64,000 nt of DNA from Zychaea mexicana (Eukaryota; Mucoromycota; Mucoromycetes; Mucorales; Lichtheimiaceae): assembly GCF_025766255.1 (NCBI RefSeq), contig NW_026516826.1, positions 19,769-83,768 of the forward strand, read 5' to 3'. The translations under genes were made by a program, and so were the position numbers. Position 1 is the stretch's first letter. Each line of letters opens with the position of its first letter. The notes under the pieces are model-generated. The model saw nothing but the letters and a program-made list of their open reading frames with translations. It had not been told where the DNA came from and did not search any database. Of the stretch, positions 1-11,290 are shown in pieces.

Positions 1-957
1 CTCTTGATTCTTCTTTCTATATTCTTTATTCTTTATTCTTTATTCTTTATTCTTTATTCTTTATTCTTTATTCTTTATTCTTTATTCTTTATTCTTTATT
101 CTTTATTCTTTATTCTTTATTCTTTATTCTTTATTCTTTATTTTTATTCCTCATTCTTTATTCTTTATTCTCATTCTTTATTCTATGTTCTATGCTGTTT
201 ATTCTATGTTCTATGCTGTTTATTCTATATTCTTTATTCTCTTTATTCTTCATTCTCTTTATTCTTCATTCTCTTTATTTTTTATTGTTGTTCTTTTTTC
301 TTTTTTCTTTTTTCTTTTTTATTTTTTCTTTTTTCTTTTTTCTTCATTCTTTTTTCTTTATTCTTTATTCTTTATTGTTTTTCCTTTATTCTTTATTCTA
401 TGTTCTCTATTTTTTATTTCTTTATTTTATATTTTATATTCTATTTTCTTTATTCTATATTCTATTTTCTTTATTCTATATTCTTTATTCTTTATTCTTT
501 ATTCTTTATTCTTTGTTCTATATTCTTCATTCTCTTTATTCTTATTCTTATTCTTTATTCTTTATTCTTTTATTTCTTTATTTCTTTATTCTTTATTCGT
601 TATTTTTTATTTCTTTATTTTATATTCTATATTCTATATTCTTAATTCTTTATTCTTTGTTCTAAATTCTAAATTCTAAATTCTTTGTTCTTTATTCTTT
701 ATTCTTTATTTCTTTATTCTCTGTTTTTTATTCTTTATTCTTTATTCTATGTTGTGTAATTTTTATTCTTTATTCATTATTCTATATTCTGTAATTTTTA
801 TTCTTTATTTTTTATTCTTCATTCATTATTCTCCATTCTCTTTATTCTTTATTCTTTGTTCTTTTTTCTTTACTCTTTATTCTTTATTCTTTTTTCTTCA
901 CTCTTTATTCTATATTCTTTATTCTGTATTCTATATTTTAAATTGTGACTTATAATT
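1..957. repeat. Heptanucleotide satellite, TTTATTC-type
   Basis: The stretch is an almost pure array of the 7-base unit TTTATTC, degrading into CTTTATT, TTTTTC and TTCTATAT variants from about 180 onward and ending near 957. It is strongly strand-biased: pyrimidine and T on the plus strand, with almost no G. Because 7 is not a multiple of 3, several frames stay open and give low-complexity peptides of Ser, Leu, Phe, Ile and Tyr. These are not proteins. Confidence 0.93.
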
Positions 958-1328
958 CTATATCTCAAATGTTAAATATTGATTTTATTAGTTCTAAAGT
1001 TATCTTATATTTTGTTTTATAATTATTCTAAAAAAAAAACATCAAAGATTCTTTAATATCCATCTCATATCTCAGATTCAAGCCCTATGTATATTCATCT
1101 CTCATATCTCTTTAGTAACCATAATTTGAGAACTAAGAGCATCTCCAATGGTCGTTCTAAAATTTTTCTAAAATGGAACACTGCTATCCTAGTAGGACCA
1201 TAGAATTGGCATGGTTTTTCTAACAGTCGCGCTATTCTAAAACTGGCTATTGAATTTACTGCTCTGCTCTTTTTACTTCAACCACTCATTCCACAATATC
1301 AAGCCAAAATATTTGCAACCTAGAACAA

Positions 1329-2934
1329 ATGTTCGATGAAGACATCGAGGAAGAACGCCAACGTCAGTGCAGAGTTGAGCATCTTCAGAGAATCTTTGCA
1401 GCTGATGACCAAGACGACGATCAAGTGAGAAAACCCAGAAAAGGCTCTGTTCCTGGTCATCTCATCATTAACCGCGATCGCGTTGTAGGTCATTGGCGTT
1501 TATACAATGACTATTTTGGCGACAATCCTGTTTACCCAGAATACAAGTTCCGTACTCGTTTTCGCATGAGTCGTCGGCTTTTCAAACGGATCGTAAGCGA
1601 ATTGGAGTAGAAAGATGCCTTCTTTCCACAGAAGTATGATGCGGCTCATACACCTACATTGACACCGCTGCAGAAAGCGACGGCAGCAATTCGCCAACTG
1701 GCATATGGCGTATCTGCCGATGCGACCGACGAATATGTTCGCCTAGGTGCAAGCACTGCTCTGAGAAGCAATTCTAATTTTTATATATTTTAAAAAATAG
1801 ATTTCAATGAAAAGCATAAAAATAATATAAATACAAAAATAGATGAGGAAAAAAGAAATTAACAGAATATTTAAATAATTGGAAACAGTTATAATAATTA
1901 TTATAATTCTAAGTTTTTTTTTAATTTTGAGTTTTTTAAAAATTATAATAATTAAGAAAATCTAAGATAAATAAAAATATTCTAAATTAATTTTAAAACC
2001 ATTTAATTCTAATTGTCCCTCTCTTGAGTGCCTAAAGCGCTTCTGCTTGGCAATCAGCCGCATCTTTAGTGACGAATACCTGTGCTCACCAAACGAGGAT
2101 GATATCAAGCGGCTTCTTGATATGGCGGAAAAACGCAGGTTGCCTGGCATGCTCGGTTCCTTGGACTGCATGCATTGGGAATAGAAAAACTGTCCTACCA
2201 GATGGAAAGGCTAATTATCAAGGCAAAGAGAAGAAAGCTACAGTAATCCTTGAGGCTGTAGCAGACTTCGAAACATAGATCTGGCACGCATTCTTCGGTC
2301 TCCCCGGTACGCTGAATGACATCAATGTCTTGCAGCGTTCCCCCATCTTCGATGATCTGGCGTCTGATGTTACGTCGCCCGTCAACTTTTCTGTCAATGG
2401 CCACAACTACACCAAAGGCTATTATTTAGTTGATGGTATTTACCCGCCGTGGGCTACGTTTATGGATTCAATCACGCATCCCATTGAGAAGAAAAAAAGG
2501 TAAATTTTAACAATGCATATGGAGAGCAGCAACTCTAACTACTTATATAGTTGTTTGCCTATATGCAAGAAGCGTACCGTAAGGATGTCGAGCATGCCTT
2601 TGGGATCTTGCAAAGTAGATTTGCTGTGATTCGACACCCAGTAAGACTATAGCAACCCAACGATCTTTCAATGGTTATGCGCACATGCATAATCTTGCAT
2701 AACATGATTGTTGAAGATCAGTGCTGCGATCCAGGAGAGGATGTTGCTGATGACAACGAAGCCAAAGTATTGCGAAGTGTTGGATCGGCACCCATTTTGA
2801 CAGTTTGCAGGGATCTAAACACCATGAGCAAATACTTGAATCGCTATGATGAGATCAAGGATGTTGCGGTCCATGATCAACTGAAGAACGACCTCGTTGA
2901 GCATTTGTGGCAGCACCAAGGCAATATGACCTAG
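1329..2934 (+). pseudogene. Decayed PIF/Harbinger transposase (plant-transposon-protein type)
   Basis: Starts at an ATG at 1329 and reads through the N-terminal region of a Harbinger DDE transposase up to a TAG at 1608. The same frame then continues into a segment containing LAYGVSADATDEYVRLGAST, which is diagnostic of the plant-type (PF04827-like) Harbinger family. An AT-rich block at about 1770-2010 interrupts it, perhaps an intron or an insertion. Coding similarity resumes near 2030 (KRLLDMAEKRRLPGMLGSLDCMHW, around the first catalytic Asp). It goes on through FFGLPGTLNDINVLQRSP (second Asp region), DVEHAFGILQSRFAV (catalytic Glu) and ILHNMIVED, to a stop at 2934. Several stops and frame changes show it is dead. 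Family assignment is firm; exon limits are not. Confidence 0.82.
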
Positions 2935-3178
2935 TAAAACACAAAAGATATTTTTTATTTATTGTTCTCTATTACTCATCAACTTCGTCGTCGGTAGTCT
3001 GTTGAACTTCTACGTCCTGAACAATGGCTTTTGCGATTCTGGCCTTTGCATTGGCCAAAGCCTCGCCTTTTCTCAGCGTCTAATACTCGAGTTCAGCTCC
3101 TCAGTATCTGTCGAGCTATTCTCGCATCACTTCATCGTCGTTCATTTTCTCCTAGAACTCGATGCACCTGCAGCTGTT

Positions 3179-3850
3179 CTAGACATGCTCCTCTTCAGCC
3201 TTCGCCAATCGAGCGCGATCATCGTCCAATTTACGCTTGCGCGTTCCATCCTCCTTCTCTTGCTCCTTGGCTTTCTTGCGACCGATTGGGCGCTTCATAT
3301 ACTCAGGTACGCTTTGATTTGTCACATTGACATACTTGTTACTGAACTTTGGTTGCTCATGAAGCTCATTATAACAGTATTGAAACTTCCAAGCAGATTT
3401 CGCAGCTTTCTTATACAGCGTTACTGCGTAGTCTTTCTTCACTCCCATATATTCATCAGTACTGGTATCGTATCCTTTATGAAAACTAGTATCCCCTAAC
3501 CTCATTGTCTTCGTTGTTTCCGCTTTTATTTTGTGCAAGAGCTTTTGCAAGACAACCACAGTATCTAGACACCTCTCTTTGGATGGTACCCCAGCGGCCC
3601 GAGAGGGCTCCCTGGCCAGTTCATATATCCTTATCAGCCCCTCTTTGAAGAAAATCTTTGTAGATAGTCTCCCACAATATTTGGAGGGGAACATCGGTGC
3701 CCTTTGACGAACGAGTGGAGGTGGTAAGCTAGGATTGACACAACCACACATCCTCTTCATTGCTCCAGCTCGGACCGTGATCGCCGGCTTTTGCTGCTGC
3801 TGCTGTCGACGATTCTGCGACAACTTCGGGAACAGTGGTCGATTCAACAC
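3179..3850 (-). CDS. Harbinger accessory protein with NAM-associated C-terminal-like domain
   Basis: A minus-strand ORF of 223 codons facing the transposase, the convergent two-gene arrangement usual in PIF/Harbinger. Its distal part contains KRPIGRKKAKEQEKEDG followed by a charged helix. That resembles the NAM-associated C-terminal domain found in plant Harbinger partner proteins. The middle (about residues 120-170) has the WKFQYCYNEL pattern also typical of such partners. In the known family the partner binds DNA and helps transposase import; that role is inferred here. A possible upstream exon lies around 3850-3930. The annotated end at 3179 runs to a TAG, but the frame may have been shortened. 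Confidence 0.6.
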   Translation of the reverse strand: MLNRPLFPKLSQNRRQQQQQKPAITVRAGAMKRMCGCVNPSLPPPLVRQRAPMFPSKYCGRLSTKIFFKEGLIRIYELAREPSRAAGVPSKERCLDTVVVLQKLLHKIKAETTKTMRLGDTSFHKGYDTSTDEYMGVKKDYAVTLYKKAAKSAWKFQYCYNELHEQPKFSNKYVNVTNQSVPEYMKRPIGRKKAKEQEKEDGTRKRKLDDDRARLAKAEEEHV

Positions 3851-4072
3851 GAGATTCGAGATTAGTGATGGGGATCGGGGCAGAAGAACTAGAAGATATT
3901 GTTGTTGGAAAAGGAAGTGATTTATAAAGAAGAGAGAGCTTTATTTTACTGCGTACAACAACGCGATTTTATTTTAGAAAACTTGCCCTAATTTTGGGAC
4001 GCCTATTCTAAAAAATTTGACCCTTTTCTAAAATAGAATAGAAATAGGATGACCGTTGGAACTCGAAATTTT

Positions 4073-7000
4073 GGGAACGGCTATTTGCACCACCCCACCT
4101 GCACCACCCCTCGGGTAGTGACTAGCTTTTTGGAGGTGAAATGGCATGGCGGGTGGTGAGAAACGATGAAGGGTGGTGAGAGGAGGCATGTATTTCAATG
4201 AAATCTTTATAATGGGTCTATCTGTTATTGTTCAAGGTAACTAGACTACTCGTTAACTATCAGCAAAGTACCGGTTCTTCTTTAAAGTGATCTTCAATTT
4301 TCTTATAAATCAAAGTGCTGCAATAGTACGATTACAGCAAGACCATAACTATTGTATTATGGGTGTTTACATAATATATCATGTTTTCATGGTCTGATTG
4401 ATAATTAGTACACTTCTTTGACACTATTTTCTTTTTGCTTACGTTATTCGATTACACATCTTGTAGCAATATTTCTGTTTGCGAGCTGGTTGTTTGACGT
4501 TATTAAAGTAAGAGAGAAGGGAAGAGGTCTATTTTTTGTGGTCGATTAAGTAGGAATGGTTGGTGAAGTTGTGGCGGGTACAAAAGAGATTATAGGAGCG
4601 ATGGACAGAAGGGTACACAACTTGGGCAGCTGGTCTAAAAGAGACATGGTAGAAATGAAAATTGCTCAACTGCATACTGATAGGTTTACCTGTAGGAGCG
4701 GAAAGGAAAGGTATGTATAGAGTTGAGAATTCAACAGAATACCAAGCAATGGCTTTTGAGAACGCATTGGCAGCTAGAATTGCACAAGAATGATTGAAAT
4801 ATGAAGCAGTAGTGCAAGGAGAGGAGCGATCGGATAACTTATGCTCCACTGAAGCCAGTTCATCTTCTCTAAAGAGATGTAAAAAAATAGCGCGATTCTG
4901 CTGCAAAAACACAAACATATCGTCTTTGATGGATGGCCACATATCCTCATCGTTTTTCAAGGCCAAAGCCAAGACACGAAAACCACAATTACCATCAGGC
5001 TGAGGACTAACAATAGTGGCGACTTGCTGCTTGGGTACATCGGTGCTTAAGACACCAGCCAATGGCACCGCCAGATCCTTGCCCTTTCCTTCCCTATTTT
5101 AACGGCCCACCACAATCAGCTTATATTACACACTGGAATGATTGGTACATACCATGTGGCTGCTGCTTCAGCTCCGAAGCCCGTCTTGGCCTTTTTCTTG
5201 CTTTGCTCATCTTGGATTTCGAGTGTAATTGGCAAGCGTTTGTTGTTATTACTGCTGTTGCTGCTGCTGCTGCTGGCGTTATTTGCAGTAGTGCGAGCTG
5301 TTGTTTTCTTTGTTGGCACAGGTGGAGATTGCAGTTCATGCATATCAATGAACGAATCATTACTGATTGCCTTCAATTTATGCAAAAGATCTGCTAGTTG
5401 CTGCTGGTTTTGGAGATTGAATCCTAGGTTTTCAATCCGGACAAGCTCAGCGGCGACTTGCTTTTCGATCGTTGGCTTCTCGTGGTCGTCCACAACTGCT
5501 ATAACGTTAGGTGCAGAGAGCACATCGACAAATTCGTCTATTGCAAAAAAGAAGAAAAGAAAACCGGCTCATAAATCGTCGGTGAACATACTCACCATTG
5601 TTTTAAACTCTGCAATAGCCATACCATTGAGATTCGATGCTGTTTTTTCTGGGAACAAGTGCCAACGCCGAGGGATAATCGACAATGGAATGGGCCCGTC
5701 AGCTGGATACATATGACAGCATGGTATTCCGTAATGGATTTTTAAGGCACACTTGCAATGCATCGTCTTCAGCACGTTCGAAAATCTCAACTGGTCTTTG
5801 ATGGCTTCAAAAGCAAAGCGAGATATATTACGACTGAGGAGCTCAAGTCGCGTTTTATATGCCTCAGGAAGATGAGAATTAGCACTCAATGCTTCCTTAT
5901 CAACCTGCTGATTCCAGTTGGTGTTCTACAAAAGCGTCTATCATCAATTACACAGTATTGCTTATCGCAAACCCCAAACGTGCCGATACTTAAATATAAG
6001 TATGCAACAACATGAATTGATGCGAACATTTCTCAGCAAAACGTATGTATATATACCTTGTCTTTATACCACATATTCAGATGTGTGAAAGAAAGATGAA
6101 GGCTGCTGGATGGATCGATGTACTTTTTGATTTCGGCGTGAGCACCTTCAGCACGGTTGGTACTCGTATTTCCAAGGTGTCGCAGTTGACCGGTCTCACT
6201 ACCAACCCATTTTTCCCTAAAGGCAAGTTTACTATAGAAAGAGTATATGAGCTAGATCAATCATAAAGCCCCACAAGGATTTGGACAACATTCAAAGGTA
6301 CACTAATCATCTACCTTTTCAAGTAGCTTCGTGCCTTTTCAGGATCTGAACAACACAGTATTGCATTTTCAAACATAGTAAGCGCCTTTTGCTCTAGTTT
6401 TACATTGGACACCTTCTCCATCATATCATCGAACTTGTCCTTGTAAGAGCTAGACATCAAAAGGTTGAGCGCCTTTTCTACCTGGTCCCATTGTTCTTGA
6501 GTGTCAAAAAGCTTTCGAAGGTTCGTCTTGAAGTTTCTATGCAAATGGATTTTACACAGTATCTTCGTAGACTCAGGGAAAGTGGAATCAAGCGCAGTCA
6601 TTAATGCCGCTTCACTGTCTGTGACGAACACTTTTGGATAAACCGCTGTCGAAGACGAGTAAACAACTGACTTTAGCTGTTGAGCAAACCACATATACGA
6701 CCCTGTGGTCTCATTCGAGACCCATCCTCCAGCTACACAAAAGCTTCTTAACGCCTTCACGCCAACATTTCCGGTACCAATCACATTTATAAATGGCATT
6801 TTGTTGCGATTGGTCTGGTAGGTGGCATCCATGGAGATCACCTCCGGGAATTGGTTTGCAACCTTTATAGCATCGCCATGGGCAAAGAACAACGCATTGA
6901 GGAAAATCTTTTCCCCTTCTTGTCTCGAGTCAAAACGGACGTGGTAATCGTTCTCTTGCAGAAGGTTGATCAGGTTGAACATTGCACCGTCAGGGTCGTT

Positions 7001-8096
7001 GTTGAATACTGTTTGACGAATGTTTGAAATATCCTTTGCGGTGGTACCAGAATGGCCTTTGCTGCGTAGGAAGTCTGTGATGACTCTGTTCGTGGCATGG
7101 TTGAGGATTAAGGTACGCACTGTCTGGAGAACGTCTCCTTTCAAACAGCGGTGCAGTGGGTAGGCACTAGGTTCCAAAGCCATATGGTGATTGTGTCCGC
7201 CATCATAGATACTCACCACACGCCATTGCTGGCTCTTACTGTCTAATGGTCGTAGCATCAGATTAAAAGGGCAACCAATCCGTTGAGAATCCTTGCTACG
7301 TCCTTTCTTCTTTTTCTCGGTGCTGCTCAGAATGCCGCCTTCCTCGTCAATAACAATTGTTGTTTGTTGCTGCTGCGATTGTTGCTCTTTCGGTGTCTGG
7401 TCACGGGGCTGACCAAAGTGCTTACAGCCAAGTTGGCACCTTCGCTTGGGGCCTGTTTTATCAGCTCTGATTACTGAAAGCTGGAACTTGTTTTTCAACG
7501 CCCAAGATTGCAAGGATGTAATTGCAATGTCGTACGATTCGTACGTTTGGTTGATTTCCTCGGGAATGTTTGCTGATCTCGTCTGTAATGTCGACATGCT
7601 TGCTGAATGGAAAAGGAAGGAGGCGTTTTCTTTTCCTTGTCACACAAAATTATAAAAAGGATCACATCTTTAATTCTCAACTCAAGCCTCTCTGATTCTT
7701 TCAGTAGCAACATCCTGGTTAGTGTGTCATAGTCTATAGCAAACGTTCTCATCAACGATAGTGCTTAATACTGCGATGACTGTAGGCTACTACTGATGAT
7801 TTACATTATTTTGACAGATAGTGTATTTAGTCGCGTTTCTTTTTTCTCACTAGTGTTCCTTTTTTTTAAAAAAATAGACATTTATGCAGCAAACTCGTAA
7901 TCACTATGTTTCTTATAGTTATGAATACAATTGAAAAACGTGGTGGTACTGCTACACATATTTATGCATTAAACAAACAATACGCCATAGTCTCACCCTT
8001 CATCGTTTCTCACCACCCGCCATGCCATTTTACCTCCGAAAAGCTAGTCACCACCCGAGGGGTGGTGCAGGTGGGGTGGTGCAAATAGCCGTTCCC
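4073..8096 (-). mobile_element. MULE 1, nested inside Harbinger element 1
   Basis: Long inverted ends start GGGAACGGCTATTTGCACC at 4073 and end with the complement at 8096. Similarity extends over more than 100 bases, including GGTGGTG-rich blocks at about 4080-4190 and 7990-8090. GAAATTTT flanks both sides (4065-4072 and 8097-8104) as an 8-base duplication. The preceding C is also shared, so a 9-base duplication with slightly asymmetric ends is possible. The element is about 4.0 kb and carries a single spliced minus-strand gene. It must be younger than the Harbinger element it interrupts. Confidence 0.88.
4529..7597 (-). CDS. MULE transposase with FAR1-like zinc N-terminus, SWIM finger and C-terminal OTU-like protease domain
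   Basis: Main exon 7597-6311 has an N-terminal FAR1-type Cys region (KRRCQLGCKHF ... IGCPFNLML). The MULE catalytic core follows: ISMDATYQTNRNKMPF (first Asp), VFVTDSEAALMTALD (second Asp), then KILCKIHLHRNF. A further exon at about 6266-6060 encodes GNTSTNRAEGAHAEIKKY, the acidic end of the core. After an intron, the exon read down to 5569 carries a SWIM finger (CKCALKIHYGIPCCHM). A serine/asparagine-rich linker (5523-5116) precedes an OTU-like domain (5068-4529) with catalytic-type PDGNCGFRVLALAL and a distal NFHFYHVSF histidine. Introns are short GT-AG. I see no stop in the exons, so it may be intact. The OTU role is unknown; SUMO/ubiquitin-type proteases are known passengers of plant MULEs. 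Confidence 0.82.
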
Positions 8097-8321
8097 GAAA
8101 TTTTCTATTTCGGAATCCTAAAATAGAATTTAGAACGACCGTTGGAGATGCTCTAATCATTGGTAAACTCTTATTTTCTTTTGTTTATATATATGTTCAT
8201 ATCTTAATATTTCCACTTATCTTTTCTTTATTTTTTATTCAGTCATATTTATCTATATATCTTATATGTTCAATTTATATTTGAGTGATGGTACTCTTGC
8301 TTTTTTATTCAGTTCATTCTA

Positions 8322-10766
8322 CAGTGAACCCCCGCTTTTTGCAACAGCGGGAATACCGTCAAAAAAGTTGCAAAATCTGAGGATCTGCAAAATGTGAATA
8401 TGTTACACAAGTGGGATCGATAAGCTGGCAAAGTGTAATTAGTATACACCAATTAAAAGAGTGCGGTCCATCATTATAGCTCAGTGATAATATCTACGTA
8501 TAGCCTAGCTTCTTTTTGCAATCATTACTTCTTCTCTTCTATTCAACTTCTTTTTCATCATGGGCAAAGCCAAATATAAGAAGCTCACTGACGAGCAAAA
8601 TGACATCATCTACAACTATTACATCCAAAAGGAGAAAGCTAAAGTCAAGATCAGTTTCAAGGATCTAGTTGCTTGGGCTAAAATTGAGTTGAACCTCGAA
8701 AATATGCCTCATGTGACGACGATTACAAGAATGATCCAGGGTCGAAAGCAAGACGAACAAAATGGCATCAATCGTCACAGAAGAAAGAAAGACCGAGCAA
8801 AGTTTCCAGTATATGTTCCTATTTGCTTCCAGGTGTATTTTACGACAGAAATAGTAATAAAACAAACTATAATAGCAACTTGAACATGCATTGTATATGT
8901 GGATCGAGCAGCGCTACCATGAGCGCTCTCCAATTAACTGGAGATTGATCATTCGTGCCGGAAAAGAATTTGCACAGGACATGGGCATTTCTGAGGAACA
9001 ATTTTGCTTTTCCAATGGATGGGAGAACAGATTCCAGCGTCGTTACCAGCTGAAGGTGCATAAGGTACACGGTGAGGCTTCATCTGCAGATGTTAGCCTA
9101 GCTGCTGCCAAACTTCCGGAAGTCCAAGCAAAATGTGCACAGTATGCTCTCAAGGACATTTACAACATGGATGAAACAGCAGTATTCTACTCAAGTACCC
9201 CAACTACTACCATTGCTCCTGCATCCTTCAAGGGCGTTAAGTTGGATAAAACGCGGTTGACACTTGTTTTAACGACCAATGCAGACGGCTCTGACAAATG
9301 GTATAACTATCAAGGGGCATATTGGATAATAGAATTTGAGAATCATCCTTTGATCTAGTAGAGTGTTAACCACGATAGTTAAATGATATAATATGCAAGC
9401 AGCGAATAATATTACTTACTACAGGTTTCCATGGTTTATCAGCAAATCCCAAAATCCAGCATGCTTTAAGAAGGTACTTCATCATTATATCCAATAGGTG
9501 CATATTTGCTTACATAGTGTTTGTTTGTCTGGTAGAGAGGAAAGGATGGTTATCCAAACATTAGCGTGATGAATTATCGAGCAAATGCCAACGCATGGAT
9601 GACGCGTGAGATTTTTTATGATTATCTCAAAAAACTAGATAACTCAATGAGGCATCAAAAACGCAAGATCCTTTTGCTGCTGGATAACTTTTTTGGGCAC
9701 TTTTGTGATTACGAGCCAACCAACGTTGAGCTTTTATATTTGCCACCCAACACGACGTCGATTATGCAGCCATTGGATGCTGGTATAATCAGTAGCTTCA
9801 AGGTGCATTTCAAGTATATACAAGAATAAGATCTCATGCATATCATGTAAGGAGAGGTGATTATTTGTATACTAAAGCAGTTAACTTCAGGAATAAGCAA
9901 TATGAAAAGGCTTACGAGAAAATCAAGTACCGTTTAGAGCAAGGTCTACCAGCAAATGATGGCAATGTTTTCCATGTGGAAATCATTTTTGGTATGGCTT
10001 GGTGTCTTAAGGCTTGGTATAAAGACGTTAAGCCTTCTACAATCGCAAATTGCTTTAAGAAGACAAAGGTGGTAGAGGGTGCAACTAACAGCATTAGCAA
10101 AGGATCCAGTTGTGAAGATGAAGTAGCCCTAGGTCAGATCAATGATCATTTGAGCCATATATATAGGAGCCATGATCTTCAAAACTTCACTTTTGATGCC
10201 GATCCACCTGAGGAAGTAGCAGCTGTTCATCCAGGGCTAACCAATGATGAAACTCTTAAAGCTGTGCTTGATGAAGCAGTTGTAGATGCAAATTCGATTG
10301 CTGAAGCTGCTAATGATTCTGGAGAGCCTTCTAATGATGCTCCATGTCAATCTCCAAAGTACACAAATCAGGAGAAGGCTCGGATGGTGGAAAAAGTCAT
10401 CGAGATTTTGATTGATCTAGAACATCAAGAGATCAAAGATCAGCTTTGAAAAATTCGTGACAATTTTCGTAGAAAAAGTCAGTCAAAGCAATCAGCAATC
10501 ACAACTTTCTTTATTTAGTTTAAAACCTCTCATATAATAGAATATATTAGTGTATCTCTTTTGTCACTGGTTCGGGTCTCACCGTCTCCGAAGTTTGAGG
10601 CTAATAAGGCCGAAGCGGGAAATTGCAGGTCCCGATTTCCGAGTTGTAATCTGCAAAAACTGAGGAATCTGCAATTTTACTAAGTGTTGAGTGGGAATCT
10701 GCTCAAAAAAGTTGCAAAAAGCGGGGATCTGCAATAATCGGGGGTGCAAAAAGCGGGGGTTCACTG
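8322..10766 (+). mobile_element. pogo/Tigger-type element 1
   Basis: Inverted ends CAGTGAACCCCCGCTTTTTG at 8322 and its complement ending at 10766 are flanked by TA on each side (8320-8321, 10767-10768). This is the classic pogo/Tigger signature. Subterminal GCAAAAAGCGGGG and GGATCTGCAA motifs recur inside both ends, at 8375-8400 and 10650-10745. The element is 2445 bp and holds one spliced transposase gene. Confidence 0.93.
8560..10449 (+). CDS. pogo-family transposase (CENP-B-like HTH plus DDE_1)
   Basis: Five exons by eye. Exon 1 (8560 to about 8809) starts MGKAKYKKLTDEQND and holds the first helix-turn-helix. Exon 2 (from about 8883) holds the CENP-B-type second HTH (EHALYMWIEQRYHE) and the first catalytic Asp in DIYNMDETAVFY. 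A short exon at about 9425-9470 reads FPWFISKSQNPACF. The next exon (from about 9537) carries RKILLLLDNFFGHF (second Asp) and PPNTTSIMQPLDAGII (third Asp, 30 residues later). The last exon runs from about 9885 to the TGA at 10449 and has an acidic tail. No in-frame stop was seen in the exons. Exon layout matches the copy at 29098-30921, which supports the splice model. The protein would act in the nucleus to cut and paste the element. Confidence 0.85.
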
Positions 10767-10951
10767 TATATATAGTTTAAATGTTTATATATTATACTTA
10801 ATTCATAATGCTTTCTCTGCATCTTTTGTGTTATACTTAATGCTAGTATATAGTATACATAATTCATCTTAATATTTTCACTTATATTTTCTTTATTTCA
10901 TTCAATTAATGTTTCATGTAGTATTCACTATAGTTATTTCCTACCTTAGTC

Positions 10952-11290
10952 AGTTTACTTGTGCTTTCTTTGCTTCGCTTGGGTTGCGCTTTATGCATGG
11001 GTTTACACTATGCTGAATTCTTATCTTCATTACTCTACTTGTGCTTTCTCCGCTTCATGCGGGTTGTACTTCACACATAGGTTTATGCTATGCTTCATTC
11101 CTATATCTTAATTACTCTACTTGCACTTTCTCAGCTTCACTCTGGTTGTGCTTCCCACACGGGTTTATGCTATGTTGGATTCCTTTCTTAACTACTCTCC
11201 TCATGCTTTCATCGCTTCGCTCAGTTTATGCTTCGTACATAGGTTGACACTATGCTTATTCCCTGTCTTAATTACTCTACCAATGCTTTC
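10952..11290 (+). repeat. ~82-bp tandem repeat, four copies
   Basis: Units begin at about 10952, 11038, 11120 and 11200 with the pattern CTTGTGCTTTCT-CGCTTCGCT, then a GGTTTRYRCTATGC block and TTAATTACTCTAC. A truncated fifth start is at about 11280. Units are 80-86 bases and moderately diverged. Weak ORFs through it are by-products. The last unit also begins the dispersed repeat shared with 47.4 kb. Confidence 0.8.

Larger units (their letters stand above)
1137..8153 (+). mobile_element. PIF/Harbinger element 1 (host of a nested MULE)
   Basis: Inverted ends begin GAGCATCTCCAATGGTCGTT at 1137 and end with the matching complement at 8153, with one mismatch in the first 25 bases. The ends are flanked by TAA at 1134-1136 and 8154-8156, the three-base target duplication usual for PIF/Harbinger. 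Inside are a broken transposase on the plus strand, a partner ORF on the minus strand, and a complete MULE at 4073-8096. Without the MULE the element would be about 3 kb. Subterminal copies of TTCTAAAAT lie near both ends, and a TIR-like GACCGTTGGA is also present just left of the MULE at 4051. Confidence 0.85.

Noticed and set aside
4..955. Long open frames of Leu/Phe/Ile/Tyr/Ser repeats
   Set aside because: They are translations of a heptanucleotide satellite open in several frames at once.
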